Assembly: GCF_008831285.2 (NCBI RefSeq)
Contig: NC_045147.1
Span: 22,282,981 to 22,346,980 of the forward strand
From: Nymphaea colorata
Lineage: Eukaryota; Streptophyta; Magnoliopsida; Nymphaeales; Nymphaeaceae
Reading direction: 5' to 3'
DNA: 64,000 bases
Numbering within the stretch: the stretch's first letter is position 1; every line of letters starts with the position of its first letter. Made by a program: the position numbers and the translations under genes. Positions 47,713-60,709 of this stretch are shown in pieces. Below the pieces are notes generated by a model. It did not search any database. It saw only the letters and a list, made by a program, of their open reading frames with translations, and was not told where the DNA came from.

Positions 47713-50700
47713 ATTCACCGTGTTCTAAATATGAGTGGAAAGCCCAAACAAGTTAATGAAAAATTGCATGAATGAAAGGTAAGCCACGAAAACAACTTCA
47801 AACAACTTTCCTTCTTTCTGCCCTTTCTTTTCAAAGTAAATTTGTTTGCAACAGTTGTGATGATGCAGCATATGCACTTTTGCCATGAAAACGACCAAGG
47901 GTTCTTTTTTTCTCGCCCTTTTTTCTTCTCTAAGTGCGGGTAGAGTTAGGCTATCGAGCCGAACATAGTTTCAAAATTTTAATAGGAAACCAAAATATAA
48001 ATTGTAATTTTTTAGGTTAAATTAAAATTTTTAAAATTTAATTATAAATTTTTGGTTTTAAAAAAATATGAGGGAAGCCATGGCTGCTGCCTCTCAGCAG
48101 GTTGCTTGTATCTTGAGCCTTCTTCAAGAGACTGACTGATCCCATTCCCATATGGTCGGGCATCCAGGAATATGATACGTATAACCCACCTACCTCTCTT
48201 TGTCAATGTTTTCCCTAAGTTTTCTGATAAAAAGGTAACGAAGATCAGTTTTCAACGTAATGATATAGACATTTCCATATGACCATCAAGGTCATTTGGT
48301 AGTAGGAATCTTGTGTTCTTTATAATTAAAAAAAAGGCATCCGGCCGGCTGATCCAAATCGAGCTTGACCCGGCTCTGCCCGGGGCCTGGCTTGATTGTA
48401 ATAAATATATACAAAATGTATAATATAATAACAAAATGTATATAAATATATTAAAATCGAATTATAATAAAATGTTCCTATTCTCCATTTATGCTGCCAC
48501 CTTATGGTGTCTCGGGCCGACCCATTGGACATGAGACAATATTCAAATCTCGATGTTCAGAAGCTCAAACCTCATTCTCCATGAGCGTTTGGTGGAGGTA
48601 CACGATAATTAGTATTCATTGATTCTAAACATTTTGTGGAAGTACGGGAAGCTTTTCAATATCGTAAAAGCAGACCTATGTCTTTATATGGTCGACTAAA
48701 AGGACAGGTTACCAACTTAGATGTGAATGAACATGTAGTAGTTTTGTTAGTAAAGAAGACAATGCTATTTAATGAACAGGAAATTTGTTACTATTGTGGA
48801 CATTTCTAGTCATGTAAGCTGGGCAATCCAAATTAAGATGGAAATATTATGGGATTAATTGAGATTGAAATATATATATGGATGACCACAATGAGTCTTG
48901 AAACGACTTGTGTATTTTGAAAAAAAAAAAATGATTGATATCATACTTTGTCCCTTTTTCTTTGCATATCGTGCTACATCATGCGTCCAAGCAAACGCCA
49001 AAAAGTGTTCCGATCTTTCGTCATGATCCGCTGTCCGAACATGAATGTCAAGCTGAAATCCTTGACTTGCCAAATATTCGCTTTGAAATATGACGAATCT
49101 CACGACGTCCCTTCTCAATTGAATGAATGAGTTTGCTGAGCCTTTAAAACGGGAATAAATGAAGGGAAAGGAGTGCCGAATGTCGTATCTAGACATGTTA
49201 AGCAAAGGAAAGTTTGTGTTTGATCAAATGCACAACAACGGTATGCAAACACGATTTGGCGAAAGAATCAAATACTGTAACCGGAAAATAAAGTCTGTCC
49301 AATTACTTCGTTTGATCTAAATGGTCCATCACCCAATTGCCAATGTTCCAAGGCCCTTCTACTGAGACAGCTAATAATGGAATAGTTTACATTTTGAGGT
49401 ATTGTATTTGCACAAGGAAGGTTCAGATATAGTTGAAACATAGCAGAAACACTACTCTAAGGCGTTGAAGGTAGAGATGGTATTTTAAGAGCTGTATGAC
49501 AAAGTAACAAAATGTTACTATTCCTTACATCTATTCAAAAAATTAGGGTAAATGCATTGAACACATTTTAAAATACATACTTTATAAAAGGAGGCACATA
49601 TATCAAAGAATAACAGCTTGTCAAAATGCCTTTTAAGGGGACGAAAGAAAGGGTGGGAGCTATCGGCCTATCGCCCTAAGTGAGTCCTTATCGAACCCCT
49701 AAGTGCTAGTCCCATGAGACTAATCTTGGCGAGTAGGTGTTAGACCTCCAAGTGCTAGTCCCATAATAAAAGATATTTTCTATTGATTTAGCTTGTATAA
49801 ATGCCAATAGTGGAAAACCATTTATTTTAAATTGGTTTGTATTGATTCCAATTCTTTCAATATTGAATCTCAGTGGCCATTAAAATGGGAAAAGAATTTT
49901 TTTATTAAAAGAAAATCTGAAAACGATTCCAAATCCAACCTACTGTTCTTCGGTTGACTTGACCACGTATATCACATTTATATGGGCAATTTTCATGGGG
50001 AAAAACATTAATTAACAATTCAGCTTTCAAATGCTTTAATGAGGTCATGATGGGGAGATTCTTCATGCATACCCAAAGAAGAGAATATGTCTTAAACAGG
50101 ATCATGTTTATGTTAAATCACTGAATCAAAACTTTAATGTAGCGAAAGCGTACCTGAATCCATTTGATCAACCGAACGGTGAAATCGTAGTAGAATCTTT
50201 CAAGGTCTGTGCGGAGCACGTGCGGTTTCTCTCAAATGAGAAAGAGACAACCCTAAAAAGCGACGTTTCAAGTCTCCCTTGCACGATCCCAATGACCACT
50301 ATCCTTTTATATTATGAGCAATTACGGATTCAACCCATCAAAAAATCCATAATTGCGTACAAGTATCTATACATTATAAAATTGTCTCATACCATACAAA
50401 ATGAAGTAATATCCCAAAACGCAATCACTTAAGTAGATATTTATATGAAAACAACCATAATGTTTGAAATTTTTCATTGACATATGTCGGCTCACTAAAT
50501 GATCCTTACATGTCAGTCCCCAGAGTTTTCTCATCAAACTATAACCTAATCCCATGGATAAGATAGCAACAAATCAATCACCATTTTCTAATAAATTTAC
50601 TATGTGTAGCTGTCTACGGTGAAAGGATGAGACCTCTATGTCACGCCAAGGGCAGCTGGCACGCAAATGCAATGTTGTTAAATTTTCAGTGTTTTGGAGA

Positions 50701-51690
50701 ATTCTTTTCTTAAAATTAATGTTCCTATCGTTAAGAGCTATAAATTTGATTAATGAACTTTATGTTAATTATAGAGGCTTTTTTTTTTGGCATGGGATAG
50801 TATGAAAGCTTTCTGATGTTTGAAGTTATTTATATTACTCGCTTGATTTTATCATCATTTTATGCATATTTGTTTCTTTTCATGGTAATGGCAGTAACAC
50901 ATTAATGATATCTTAAAAACTATGAATCACTAAAATACAATGTAACATTAATCTACCTCAACCTTTGCAACATATTTATGCAACATTATAATGATGGTCG
51001 CGCTATTTGTAATGACTTCTATTCATATTCTTAATTTATTTGGAAGAGATCATCTAGATTGGTTTCTTTCCATGATAAATTTGAGAGTATTAGACAGCAG
51101 TAATGCTAATATAGCGTTCCATGAATTTATTTCAAAATAAAGATAGATTCATGAAATAACTAAATCCAATGACTTGAGATTTTTAAAATAAATTCATGAA
51201 ACATTATAGTAGAGTATTATGCTGCCAAACACCATCTTTAAGAAGTTGTTGTTTCTGAACTACTGCATCGAGCCTTATTGTCGCTACAATTTGGGAATAC
51301 GGTCCTCAAACAACAAACAAATGTTGCGTCTCAAGAACATGGTATATTTCGCAACTCATTCCAAGTATTGTTCATGGACACAACAACCAGGGATTCGAAA
51401 TTTCAAAATTCAGACCTGCGTTTCAGTTTATGACGTGGAGGTGAAACCCAAATTGAAATATCCCTACCAAGAAATTTTTTTAAAAAAAGAAGAAGACGTA
51501 GTCAAGTATGCTTGTGCAATTTAACTCATCCTAATAATAATGGGAAGTTGAATAAAATAGTAGATGGAGGACAAAGTCTTTACTTGTTTAATAGAATTAA
51601 TAGGATCCAAAGCCGCGGAGTTCTCAACTTGGTCGGATAACATAAATTATTATTTTGATGTGAATAAAGGGCAAATAAAGTCCACAGTTT

Positions 51691-52475
51691 TAGGGCTGCA
51701 CACTAGCCGGAGCTCGAGCTCCACTTGGCTTAGAAAAACCTAAGCTCGGCTTGAACCTGAGTCGAGCTACTTATAGTAAGCTCGAGCTAGAGCTTTACTC
51801 AACTACACAAAATCAAGTCGAACTTGACTCGTTTAACCTATTTTAACTCGTGTAAGCATTAACTCATTTAACTTGTATAAGTGTTAAATCTTGTAATTCG
51901 TTTAACTCATGAAAACATCTAACTTATTTAACTTGAGAAAATTTGTTTTTACCCTAAAAGTTAAAACTGGTGAATCACCGGGCCGCCGGCAAGTACCCAC
52001 TATCGGGCCCGAGCCGATCCGATAAGGTTGGGCCCGATAAGCCCGGACTGGACCAGGCCGGACTCGGACTCGGGTTTGAACGGTTGGGCCAGCCTCGGCC
52101 CGAGTTTCAGGTGTTGGGCCGACCCGATCAAGAGTGGGCATTTGACTGGCCCGGCCCGGCCCGGCTCGATTTTAATAAAAACTATTTTTTAAATATAAAA
52201 TATGTTTTTTTAATATAAAATATATTTTTAATAATAAAATATATATTATTAATAAAAAATAATTTTAAAGATTAGTAGGGCCGAATGCCCGAATCGGGTC
52301 TGGACCTCCGCCGGCAGCCAGCCCAAGGCCCAAGCTTATTTGGCAAGTTTTCATTTCGAATATCTTTGTAAGCTCAAACTTGACTCGTTTATAAATGACT
52401 CGAGCACGAGCCGAGTTTTTTTTAGTGAGTTTGAGTCTACCTCAAGTTGGCTGGACTCGTTGTTGTGCAGCCCTA
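51691..52475. mobile_element. Non-autonomous hAT-like DNA transposon
   Basis: Perfect 12-bp terminal inverted repeats TAGGGCTGCACA (51691-51702) and TGTGCAGCCCTA (52464-52475) enclose 785 bp. The flanking 8-mers CACAGTTT and CACAGCTC match at 6 of 8 positions, consistent with an aged 8-bp target duplication, the size hAT elements make. The subterminal regions are full of GAGCTCGAGCT-like repeats. The centre (about 51975-52340) is a separate GC-rich block of GGGCCCGA/GGCCCGGC motifs followed by AT-rich DNA, possibly a nested insertion. There is no transposase. Confidence 0.75.
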
Positions 52476-55050
52476 CACAGCTCTATGTTTATTTAGCCAA
52501 AGATTGAAGCCCACCATCAATGCACATCTGTGTTTATAGTGACTCGAATCTTCTACACAGAACATTGTTTCATTTAAAACGAGAAAACTCGTCTGTCAAA
52601 GTATCTATTTTTGCTTTGTAGATGATTCTTTTGTTTTTTCAATGTTTAATCTTTTCACCGTTTGATTGAAGAATTTGTTTTCTTCTTTCTAATAATATAG
52701 TACGATTCCACTTGTGTTAATGCAAATGTGCAAGCACTTTCTCAATTTTTTACTCGTAGTGTCATATTCTGCTTTCTAATTTCTTGTCATTTTATGTGAA
52801 GAATTTGACACTGACCCAAGAGCGCCTAAAGAGAACGTTGCAATGTGGGGTCTAGTGGCTGAAGGCAGCCTGTCTTTGGTTCAAACTTTGGACCCATCTG
52901 CAAGCCAAAGCAGACATAGAACCTAGGGGTAGGATACTATAGTGCCTAGGGGTTTAATGTACTTAGGCAAGCGACAAAGTTTCGGATAATTATGCAAGGC
53001 CTAGGCTTTGTTGAGATTCTTATAATTATACAAATCGTCCTTAGGGCAATGTAGTCAATAACCAGTATCATGAGCGAGCATTCTGCCAATGTTCAAGTGA
53101 GCAGGAGGTTAATAACCCACCATTAGGGTCACAATTACGACAGCATTGCGCCCCCCAACTTAAGTACCATGCCTCACCACTTAAAATGCAAATGTGTATC
53201 ACTCACATAAATTAAAATAAAGACATGCTTCCTTACATGCTTTAACTCGACCAGCTATACTATGTTTCTCAAGGCAAAAGTAATATTTAAATATACAAAC
53301 CACGAACCCCGAAGACAGGTCATTGGTCGACCGGACCTTGCTTTGGTCGAATTAACATCTCTCAAGTTTGTGATCAGACGTAAGGTTGATGATAACAGGG
53401 CACAGCTTGGCTCGACATGTCGTACATTTGTGGAAGATGTAGAAAATACAGGATGACAAATCAACGTAAAAGCTAAGTGGATCTAGGTAAAGACATGTTT
53501 GTGCATGTGCATGTGTGTGTTGAATATGCCTTGAAGCATGCATGTGACTATGTGAGTGTGTGTAGATTTTCCATCTCGCAGCTGGTTTTGTTGGTAGAGT
53601 TAAATTTGTATACAAACTCCATAAATGACATGTTCATGTTTTGGAAAGAAGCCATGCATGAGCAAAGCAGACTGAGCAGAGGGGCCACTGCCAGTACCTG
53701 CCAACGCACACAAATCTTCCATTCACGTGAATTTGATTCCTTCAAGAATCTGTTTTGAATTCACCCACCTTTTTCATCGCCTCCACCACCTGTTCAAAAT
53801 TCAGCACTGGATTTGTTTATTTGGAGAATATTTCATAAAGGGGATTCAATATTAAGTATATTTCTTATAAACTTGCCAAGCTGCAGCTATTCCCAGCTTG
53901 TAACTTTCTGATGATTTCAAAGATTGTGCGCAACTGTGAAAAGCATGGTAGTCTTTGAAGTTCTAAACTCTTTGAAGTGAGATCTACATGATCGAAGTAC
54001 GTCGGAAAATTGCTCCGGCATGACCATCTTGAAATGGATCTCATGGCTCAGGCCCTCCTCCAACATCAATTCCATCCCATGCAGGACAACCTGGAAAATG
54101 ACAGGAGAAGGTCTGGTGTTATATGAGATGGAGCTAGCAGACAGTACCATTAAAGGAGCATCCGGCAACGCTGCCAACTGCACCCTCCGCCATGGCCATT
54201 ATTTTCTCTGTCACTTTCATCGTCACTGCCTGCCCGGTGGGGACGTACGGCAGCTCACGCCATGGAGCAGCTGCTGAGACCGTTGATCGGTGCATCGGCG
54301 GTGGTGCCAAATTCACGCAACTCGGAAGATGACAACCGTTCGGAAAGAACAATCTTTTAGAGAGGCAGACAAAATAGGGGTTGAAAGGAGAGAAAGACAG
54401 ATTCAGGTTACAGGTTGTTCTTAAAGGATTCCTGGTCTTATAAAAGGAGAAGAGGACGAAGAAGAAGAAGAAGTGTCGTCAAGGTGAGGGCCCAAGATCA
54501 TCCAATTAGTGAAGGAAAAACAAAACAAAAGAGAAACAAGTGCAAATAAAGTGAATTTTATATTCCCAATTATCTTGAGTATACCTGTCTACAGAAATCT
54601 CATTTATTTTATAAAAACACGAGAAAGGCGGTGTTTGAGTCCCACAGAAAAAAAAAAAAAAAAAACCTTCAAATTTTTATCTAAGAAAAATCCCTGGAAT
54701 AGGATAGAGGATAGAGGATTACTTCTTTCCATTCCATTCTGAAATTTTGTTTGACGGGCACTGAAAATATATGTGAATTTTTTTTCAAATGTTTGATAAG
54801 TTGTAAGAAAAAATTTCTGAATAAATTTATATCATACGAACTCCAAAAATAGAGAAAAACATTAGCACAGTACATCAACGCACTTGCTCGCAGTAACAAA
54901 ATATGTGAGAACTGCATGAACTACACCTGAATTACATCTCTCTCTCGCTCCATGTTAGCGAGTTTAGTGAAGATACCCCGGAACTCATGAATGATTGATT
55001 CAACATTCTGAGGAGCCTATGCTCTGTCCTGCAAGTAAGTTTCTTGCATT
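52476..55050. other. Intergenic region with one unresolved coding-like patch
   Basis: Mostly anonymous. On the minus strand at 54352-53917 two frames look more protein-like than their surroundings, separated by a possible acceptor (TTTTCCAG near 54090). Neither the first (starting MFFPNGCHLPSC) nor the second (VVLHGMELMLEEGLSHE) matches a family I recognise. A TATAAAAG on the plus strand near 54439 has no gene behind it. Confidence 0.35.
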
Positions 55051-55054
55051 GCAA

Positions 55055-57900
55055 CCATCTGCTGCTGCTGTTGAGAAGATGAACCAGTAAGTGTTGACGC
55101 TTTCCCATTCATCTGCCTCTTGTATATTCCACATGCAAGAGATTAATCAACACCTTGTTCCTTTTTTTTATTTCTTTTGCCTTGACCACATGTAGCAGTA
55201 TTCCTTGGAACATCGTCTTTTCGTGCCTTAAAAGTTCCTCCCAATTTCTGTTCGTATTTTGAGTTCGATCAAAGGGCTTCCAGAGTCACCAATGGAGTAC
55301 AACCAATTTAAGGGGACAACACGGTCATTTTCCGGAATCACAGTTTGTAGCATCAAATCAGAAGAATGAAACGTTCACGAAATCATAAACTCACATGCTA
55401 GAAATGAAACTTTGATTAACTAAAGATGTTTCTGTCTGAGAAGACAGTAAACATGAGCTTATAAGCTCATAAAACTACGACATTTAATTGAGAAAAGAAC
55501 CTAAATGCACGCAATGAAAATTAGGACGATTGTACGGAATGACTACCACAATGGCCATTGAGACCAGAGCGCTACATAATCTCCAAACATATATATTATA
55601 CAATTCAAAAACTGCGTATTGGAATAAGGACAACAGTCAAATGAATGGGACTCCCAATTGTATACTTGAAGAGAGTCTCTCATCGATTCCCAATCACTTA
55701 TCCTATCAAACATTTTTATTACTGTTCAATTTTTACTTTCTTAATCTGTCCTTCTCTTGTCTCACCGTCACACTCTGTTCCACAATCACTTTTTCTGTGA
55801 AACAAACCGTGACCTGTCTTCTACTCACTGTTGTTGCATGATCGTTCGTATCCTTTGAGATGCCCCCACTTTCATTTTGTGAATTACATAGGACCTAAAG
55901 GACTGCAAGCTCATAAAATGATAACGATTCTTATTAAGCTAAAGACCAGATGGGAGCTTAGCCGTTTGAGCATTCCAGATCCGATGCTGCTTCAACAGAA
56001 CACTTCACAAAAAACGATACTTCCAACTCTCCATTCTGTTGAAAGAAGGAGCGAGACAAACAGTAGACCATTTAGTTCCAATGTAACAAAAGGAAAGAGG
56101 AAAGACCACAAAAAAAGAACAGAATCAGTAAAAGGATGTCAAGCATGAAACAAGTTAAATCGCCACAAGCAATGATAAAGGAATGAGTTCATTTACCTTC
56201 ATTCTTCTGCTGTGAGCGTTGAGAAATCAGGAATATACTACTTGTTTTTCTCTGTTCCACCGGATGCTCCTCATCAACAATGCTGTGCAGATAAGAAAAG
56301 TGGGATTTTTTTCATTCTTTCTGGCAATGGCCGTCCCCCTACCAATTTCTTGTCCTTATAAACCACGCATTTCTCCCCCACCACAACACGACTTCGGTGG
56401 AACCCCAACTTTCCCCCCTGCACACAACCTGGAAAAACCTCAGTGGCATTACAGATCCTTGACAATGGCCGTCCATCTGCTGCTGCTGTTGAAAAGATGA
56501 ACCAGTAGGTGTCGACGTTTTTTCATTCATCTGCCTCTTGTATATTCCACATGCAAGAGATTAATCAACACATTGTTCCTTTTTTCTTTTTTTTTTGCCT
56601 TGACCACTTGTAGCAGTATTCCTTGAAATATTGCCTTTTAGTGCCTAAGTTTCTCCCAACTTGTGTTCGTAATTTGAGTTCAACTATTGAGCTTTCAACA
56701 AACATCAATGGAGCACAACCAATTTAAAGGGACAACGCTGCCATTGACCTGAATCAGAGTTTCTAGCATGAAATCAGAAGAATGAAATGTTCACGACATC
56801 AAAAACTCATGTACCGGAAATGAAATTTTGATTAACTAAAATTGCCTCTCTCTCTAGGAAGACAGAAAACATGAGCTTCTAAGCACATAAAACTACAGCA
56901 TTTAATCGAGAAAATAACCTATTTGCATACAACAAAAATTGAGACGATTGCAAAGAATGACTACCACAGTGGACATTGAGACCAGAACCGCTACATTATA
57001 ATCACCAAAAAACATATATTGTACAATTGGAAAACTGCACATACTGAAATAAGAAGAACTGCTAATTTGCTAAACCAATGGGGACTTTCAAATATACACT
57101 TGATTCAAGAGTGTCCTCGATTCCCAGTCATTTTTCCTATCAAACATTACCGTTCTTTTTTTTTTTTTTTTGCTTTCTTTATGACTTTCACTTCTCATTT
57201 TCACCGTCACACCCTGTTCCACAATCACTTTTTTCTGTGAAACAGACCGTTGTTGCATGGTCGTTATTATCCTTTGAGATGCGCCCACTTTCATTTTGTG
57301 AATTACATAGTTCCCAATGGTCTGCAAGCTGATAAAATGATAACGACTCTTGTTAAGTTGAACAATATTAGCCGCTTGAGCTTTCCAGATCTGATCCTGC
57401 TTCAACCGCAAACTTCACAAAAACGATACTTCCAACTCTTTATTCTATGAGAGAGAGAACGAGAAAAAACAGTAAACAATTTAATTCCAATGTAACAAAA
57501 AGAAAGAGCAAACCCCATAAAAATAGAATAGGTTTAGTAAAGCAAAACCCATAAAAAAGAATAGATTTAGTAAAGCATGTCAAACATGAAACAAGTTAAA
57601 TCGTCATAAGCATGATTGAAGGAATCAGTTCATTTACCTTCATTGTTCTGCTGCGAGTGTTGAGAAATCAGGAGTACACTTGTTTCTCTTGTCCACCGGA
57701 TGCTCGTCATCAACAATGACGTGCAGAAAAGAAAAGCCAGATTGTTTCTTTTCTTCTGCTGCAATCGCCGTCCCCCCACCAATTCCTTGTCGTTCCAAAC
57801 CGGGCATCTCTCCCCCACCACAACTCGACCTTGGTTGAACCCCAAACTCCCGCTGCACACGGCTTGGGAAAACCTGTGGCATTACAAACTTCCGCTCCCA
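55055..57900. repeat. Tandem duplication, two ~1.42-kb units
   Basis: Unit 1 is about 55055-56475 and unit 2 about 56476-57900. Matching landmarks recur at a constant offset of about 1,420 bp: CTGCTGCTGCTGTTGA.AAG, CATGCAAGAGATTAATCAAC, CCACTTTCATTTTGTGAATT, CATTTACCTTCATT.TTCTGC, and CTCCCCCACCACAAC. Divergence with many small indels indicates moderate age. The right end of each unit reads as a short protein-like segment on the minus strand (RVVVGE.C and LVGGR are shared), with frame differences between units. Confidence 0.8.
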
Positions 57901-58116
57901 CCGTCTTCCTCGGAGGCATGGGGTGTTGCAGTTGACAGGGGCTCCGGAACACTGGTGAGCTGCTCCATCTCGCGATAAGGAGGAGGACGACGATAGGGCT
58001 AAACCATATTGTAGGTTGATGGGGAAGAGCCGGAGCTGAAGTGCAATTGTATTTGCTACCAGAATGCAAAGGGGCAAAGCGAGCCAGAGGATGGATGGGC
58101 AGCAGGAAACCATCAA
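57640..58116 (-). CDS. Unrecognised 158-codon open frame with a signal-like N-terminus
   Basis: Starts MMVSCCPSILWLALPLCILV, a plausible signal peptide, then a Ser run and a Cys-rich middle (HQCSGAPVNCNTPC). The lower half overlaps unit 2 of the tandem duplication. The equivalent sequence in unit 1 conserves similarity best in another frame (VVVGE.C ... LVGG), which argues that this frame is not the conserved one. It may be a decayed gene or chance. No family recognised, no intron signals confirmed. Confidence 0.2.
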   Translation of the reverse strand: MMVSCCPSILWLALPLCILVANTIALQLRLFPINLQYGLALSSSSSLSRDGAAHQCSGAPVNCNTPCLRGRRWERKFVMPQVFPSRVQREFGVQPRSSCGGGEMPGLERQGIGGGTAIAAEEKKQSGFSFLHVIVDDEHPVDKRNKCTPDFSTLAAEQ

Positions 58117-58159
58117 TACGGGGCAGAACAGTGCGTCTCACTTGAGAGAAGAAATGCAC

Positions 58160-58739
58160 CTCACCTGAAATGCCAGAGATAGACGCCGGAGATGATCATC
58201 ATACTAGAGAGGGAGGACGCCCAGAGACGAGTTCCGGCTAGGTACCCATTGTCTTGGTACAAACTTCTTGTTTTGTTAAGAACTTAACCGACTACAATTA
58301 AGCAGGTTCAAGTGTTTATGTATTGTTCATCATACTACCAATTGCCTCAATTTGTAGTACTTTTTTTATGAACTGAAATCGACTACTAAACAAATTAATT
58401 GGAAACTTTCAATCTAAGCACAGGAAAACTTCATCCCTCTGCTTTAATCTGCCATATCTAGTACTCAACCAAGTTTCGCAGCCATGGTGAGGCGGCTCTG
58501 CCTCGCTGCCTGCAGCCATATCTCTACAAGCTAGATAGCTAGGGTCCCTCCGGTCCCTCCGCAGTTACAGCAACATGAAGCAGCAATACCAATTATGCTA
58601 CCCTTTTCGCTTTCCAAATTCTTCCCATTTTACAATTTTATGTTTTGAAAAACTAAAATACATAAAAAGTTTGTAAGGATTCGATGATAAATACAACACG
58701 ATTGTCAAAGGACCACAATTCGAAGAGCCGGCAATGATG
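58160..58739. other. Spacer, nothing recognised
   Basis: Anonymous sequence between the tandem duplication and the first copy of the duplicated segment upstream of the PADRE gene. Confidence 0.4.
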
Positions 58740-60131
58740 GATTGGTTGTTGAGTAATGAAAACCAAGATGGTGCAATCACATGTGATCTGTTCCCTCTAA
58801 GAACTCAGGGAAGGAAGCAGGTATCCAACAAGCAGGAAGCAGTTGCAGGTGCTGGGATGGCGGAAGCGCGTTTCATATGCCAACCTACAGTGCAGCTGAC
58901 CACGTGCTCTCTGCACTATTGTCATCTAGCTTGCTCCATTGGGTGGCCAATATGTATATATAATATATATATGGCTGGCCAATCCATTCATAGTATGGTC
59001 GCACTCACGCTATCATAACCAGTATGGGCTACAGTTCTCGGCCGGCAAGTAATCTTATCCCCAAGATTGGCCACCAACAGAAACTGATCAGTGCATAACT
59101 TTGGCCCACATTGTGTCGCCCTTTGGACGCCTTTATTTTGATGAAATAAACGCAAGTTTGTTGTTCAAATCTTTGTGTGGTGCGGAGCAAATCTGCCAGT
59201 CCTTTTGCTTCTTCAGGCTCGATTCACGTAAACAAAAGCAAATAAAATGTGATTCATAGATTTTAAGACGACAGGATTATGTAAATTTTGACTTAAACAA
59301 TTTGGCACTTCTTACAAGTAAAGGATTTCCTTTTCTTTTTTTTTTGGTAGAAACCAAGTATTTGAAATTTTAGAATGGCTTCTCAACCAACTGCGATCTT
59401 GTATCTCCAAAACGTGCTGAAATTTCCTATCAACTTGGAGGTCGAGTTTATGAGTCGACTTGTTAAAATAATCAAGCTGAGTTCCACTTCACTGAACTCG
59501 AACTCTTAAAACTCGACTTGGTTTGAAAATTAGGCGTAGGACTTTTTAAATATCTGTCTCATTTTCTCTTCAATTAAAAAATATGTATATTAAGTTTTTA
59601 CAAAAGCTCATTCAAGTTAGTCTAGCCTTAATCGAGTGAAGCTCGATTTATGGCAAAGTAATAGTCTATATATTTAAACGAGTTTGTCAAGTTTTAATCG
59701 AGTCGAGTTCGAGCTCAACACGTAACTGCCTAGTCGAGCTCGAGTTTGATATGCTTCTGTCGAGCTATTCTCAAGCTGAACTCGGCTAGACTTGGTGTTC
59801 ACCCCTAAGCCTAAGCCTAAGTGTGAGGCCCAATGGGCATCGGATCCTCGTAATAACAGATTCATGGCCTTATAACCAGTACTATGGTACAAATTGGTTG
59901 CACGGAAGTTCATGTCTTTTGGACCGACCCGGACCCATATTCATGATTGAGGGGTGTGCTGGGACCAAAACCGGGTCAGTAAAACGGTGGACTGGGGGCA
60001 CGCGGGGACCGGTGCCAGGTGTGATCCATTCACACCATAAATGCACTAGTCCGGGAAAGGACAGGGCAGGGCAAGGTGGAAGCAGATCGGACCGCCCGCA
60101 GTGCCCGTGGACCCGATCTGCCCCACCATAA
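58740..60131 (+). repeat. Segmental duplication upstream of the PADRE gene, copy 1
   Basis: Two blocks recur in the same order at 62350-64000. 58770-59150 matches 62355-62650 (shared GATGGTGCAATCACATGTG, GCGGAAGCGCGTTTCATATG, CACGCTATCATAAC.AGT). 59888-60131 matches 63776-63998 (shared GGACCGACCCGGACCCA, TGGGACCAAAACCGGGTC, TTCACACCATAAATGCA, ATGGACCCGATCTGCCCC-type sequence). Between the blocks this copy holds a hAT-like remnant. The copy ends about 580 bp before the PADRE start codon. Confidence 0.75.
59440..59815. mobile_element. Degraded hAT-like element remnant
   Basis: Dense TCGAGCTCGAG / AACTCGA motifs like those in the element at 51691, ending GGTGTTCACCCCTA, which resembles a hAT terminal sequence. 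A matching left inverted repeat was not found, so only the right part may remain. Confidence 0.4.
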
Positions 60132-60558
60132 AGTACATTCCGTGAGCATCGATTGTCCATATCAATTTTTTTAACCTTTTTCTCGAAACTGCGGGTGCCA
60201 CGCTACTGGTTTTGACACGGGGTTTGGATCCCGGATCCTAATAACTAAAGTTTAATCCCACACCTCATATTGCATTCGATCTGGACTGAAATCAAAACTT
60301 GGATCCAGATCCAACTGAAATCCTGAATTGGAGTTCATTACCCCCACGTTTCGATAGACGCGTACGCGATTCGATCCGCAGACCGTTGAAGTCGAAACGT
60401 ACGCTTTTTGTCCACTGTGGGACGGTTTTGTCCTTCATTGTTTTGGTTGATTCCTCCCTAGTCTCACTGTAAAAGAGAAAAGATCAGGGGGACCATTTTG
60501 TAATTGAGTAAGCAGACAGAGACGGGGAATTGCCAGCCAATTGCCTCCCCGGCTTCCC

Positions 60559-60565
60559 TATAAAT
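60559..60565 (+). promoter_or_regulatory. TATA box of the PADRE gene
   Basis: TATAAAT within CCCTATAAATTTG, about 150 bp upstream of the ATG and followed by a CT-rich leader. Confidence 0.6.
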
Positions 60566-60709
60566 TTGTCGCTCTCTCCGCTTTCGGGAAGCAACGGAAG
60601 AAGATTTCTTTTTCCCTCTTTCTGCCCTTTCCCGGGACTTCAAAGTAGTCGAATTTTACCTGAAACACAGGAAGGATTTCGCTCTCTGCAATCAGTTCAG
60701 CTCACAAAC

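Larger units (their letters stand above)
43500..51690. other. Long gene-poor intergenic region
   Basis: After the AAE7-like promoter, about 8 kb show no convincing coding exon. It contains two tRNA-like SINE pieces, a short telomere-like tract, a TA/TG microsatellite at 46797-46820 and AT-rich stretches. A patch at 45300-45460 is unusually GC-rich and includes a GCCACGTG G-box-like site near 45530, but no gene follows it. A 116-codon minus-strand frame at 48855-49205 resembles no family I know. Confidence 0.45.

Noticed and set aside
60530-60709. In-frame upstream start that would lengthen the PADRE protein by 60 residues
   Set aside because: It overlaps the region just behind the TATA box, and the family begins at MGN with its myristoylation pattern. 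The extension is leader sequence that happens to be open.
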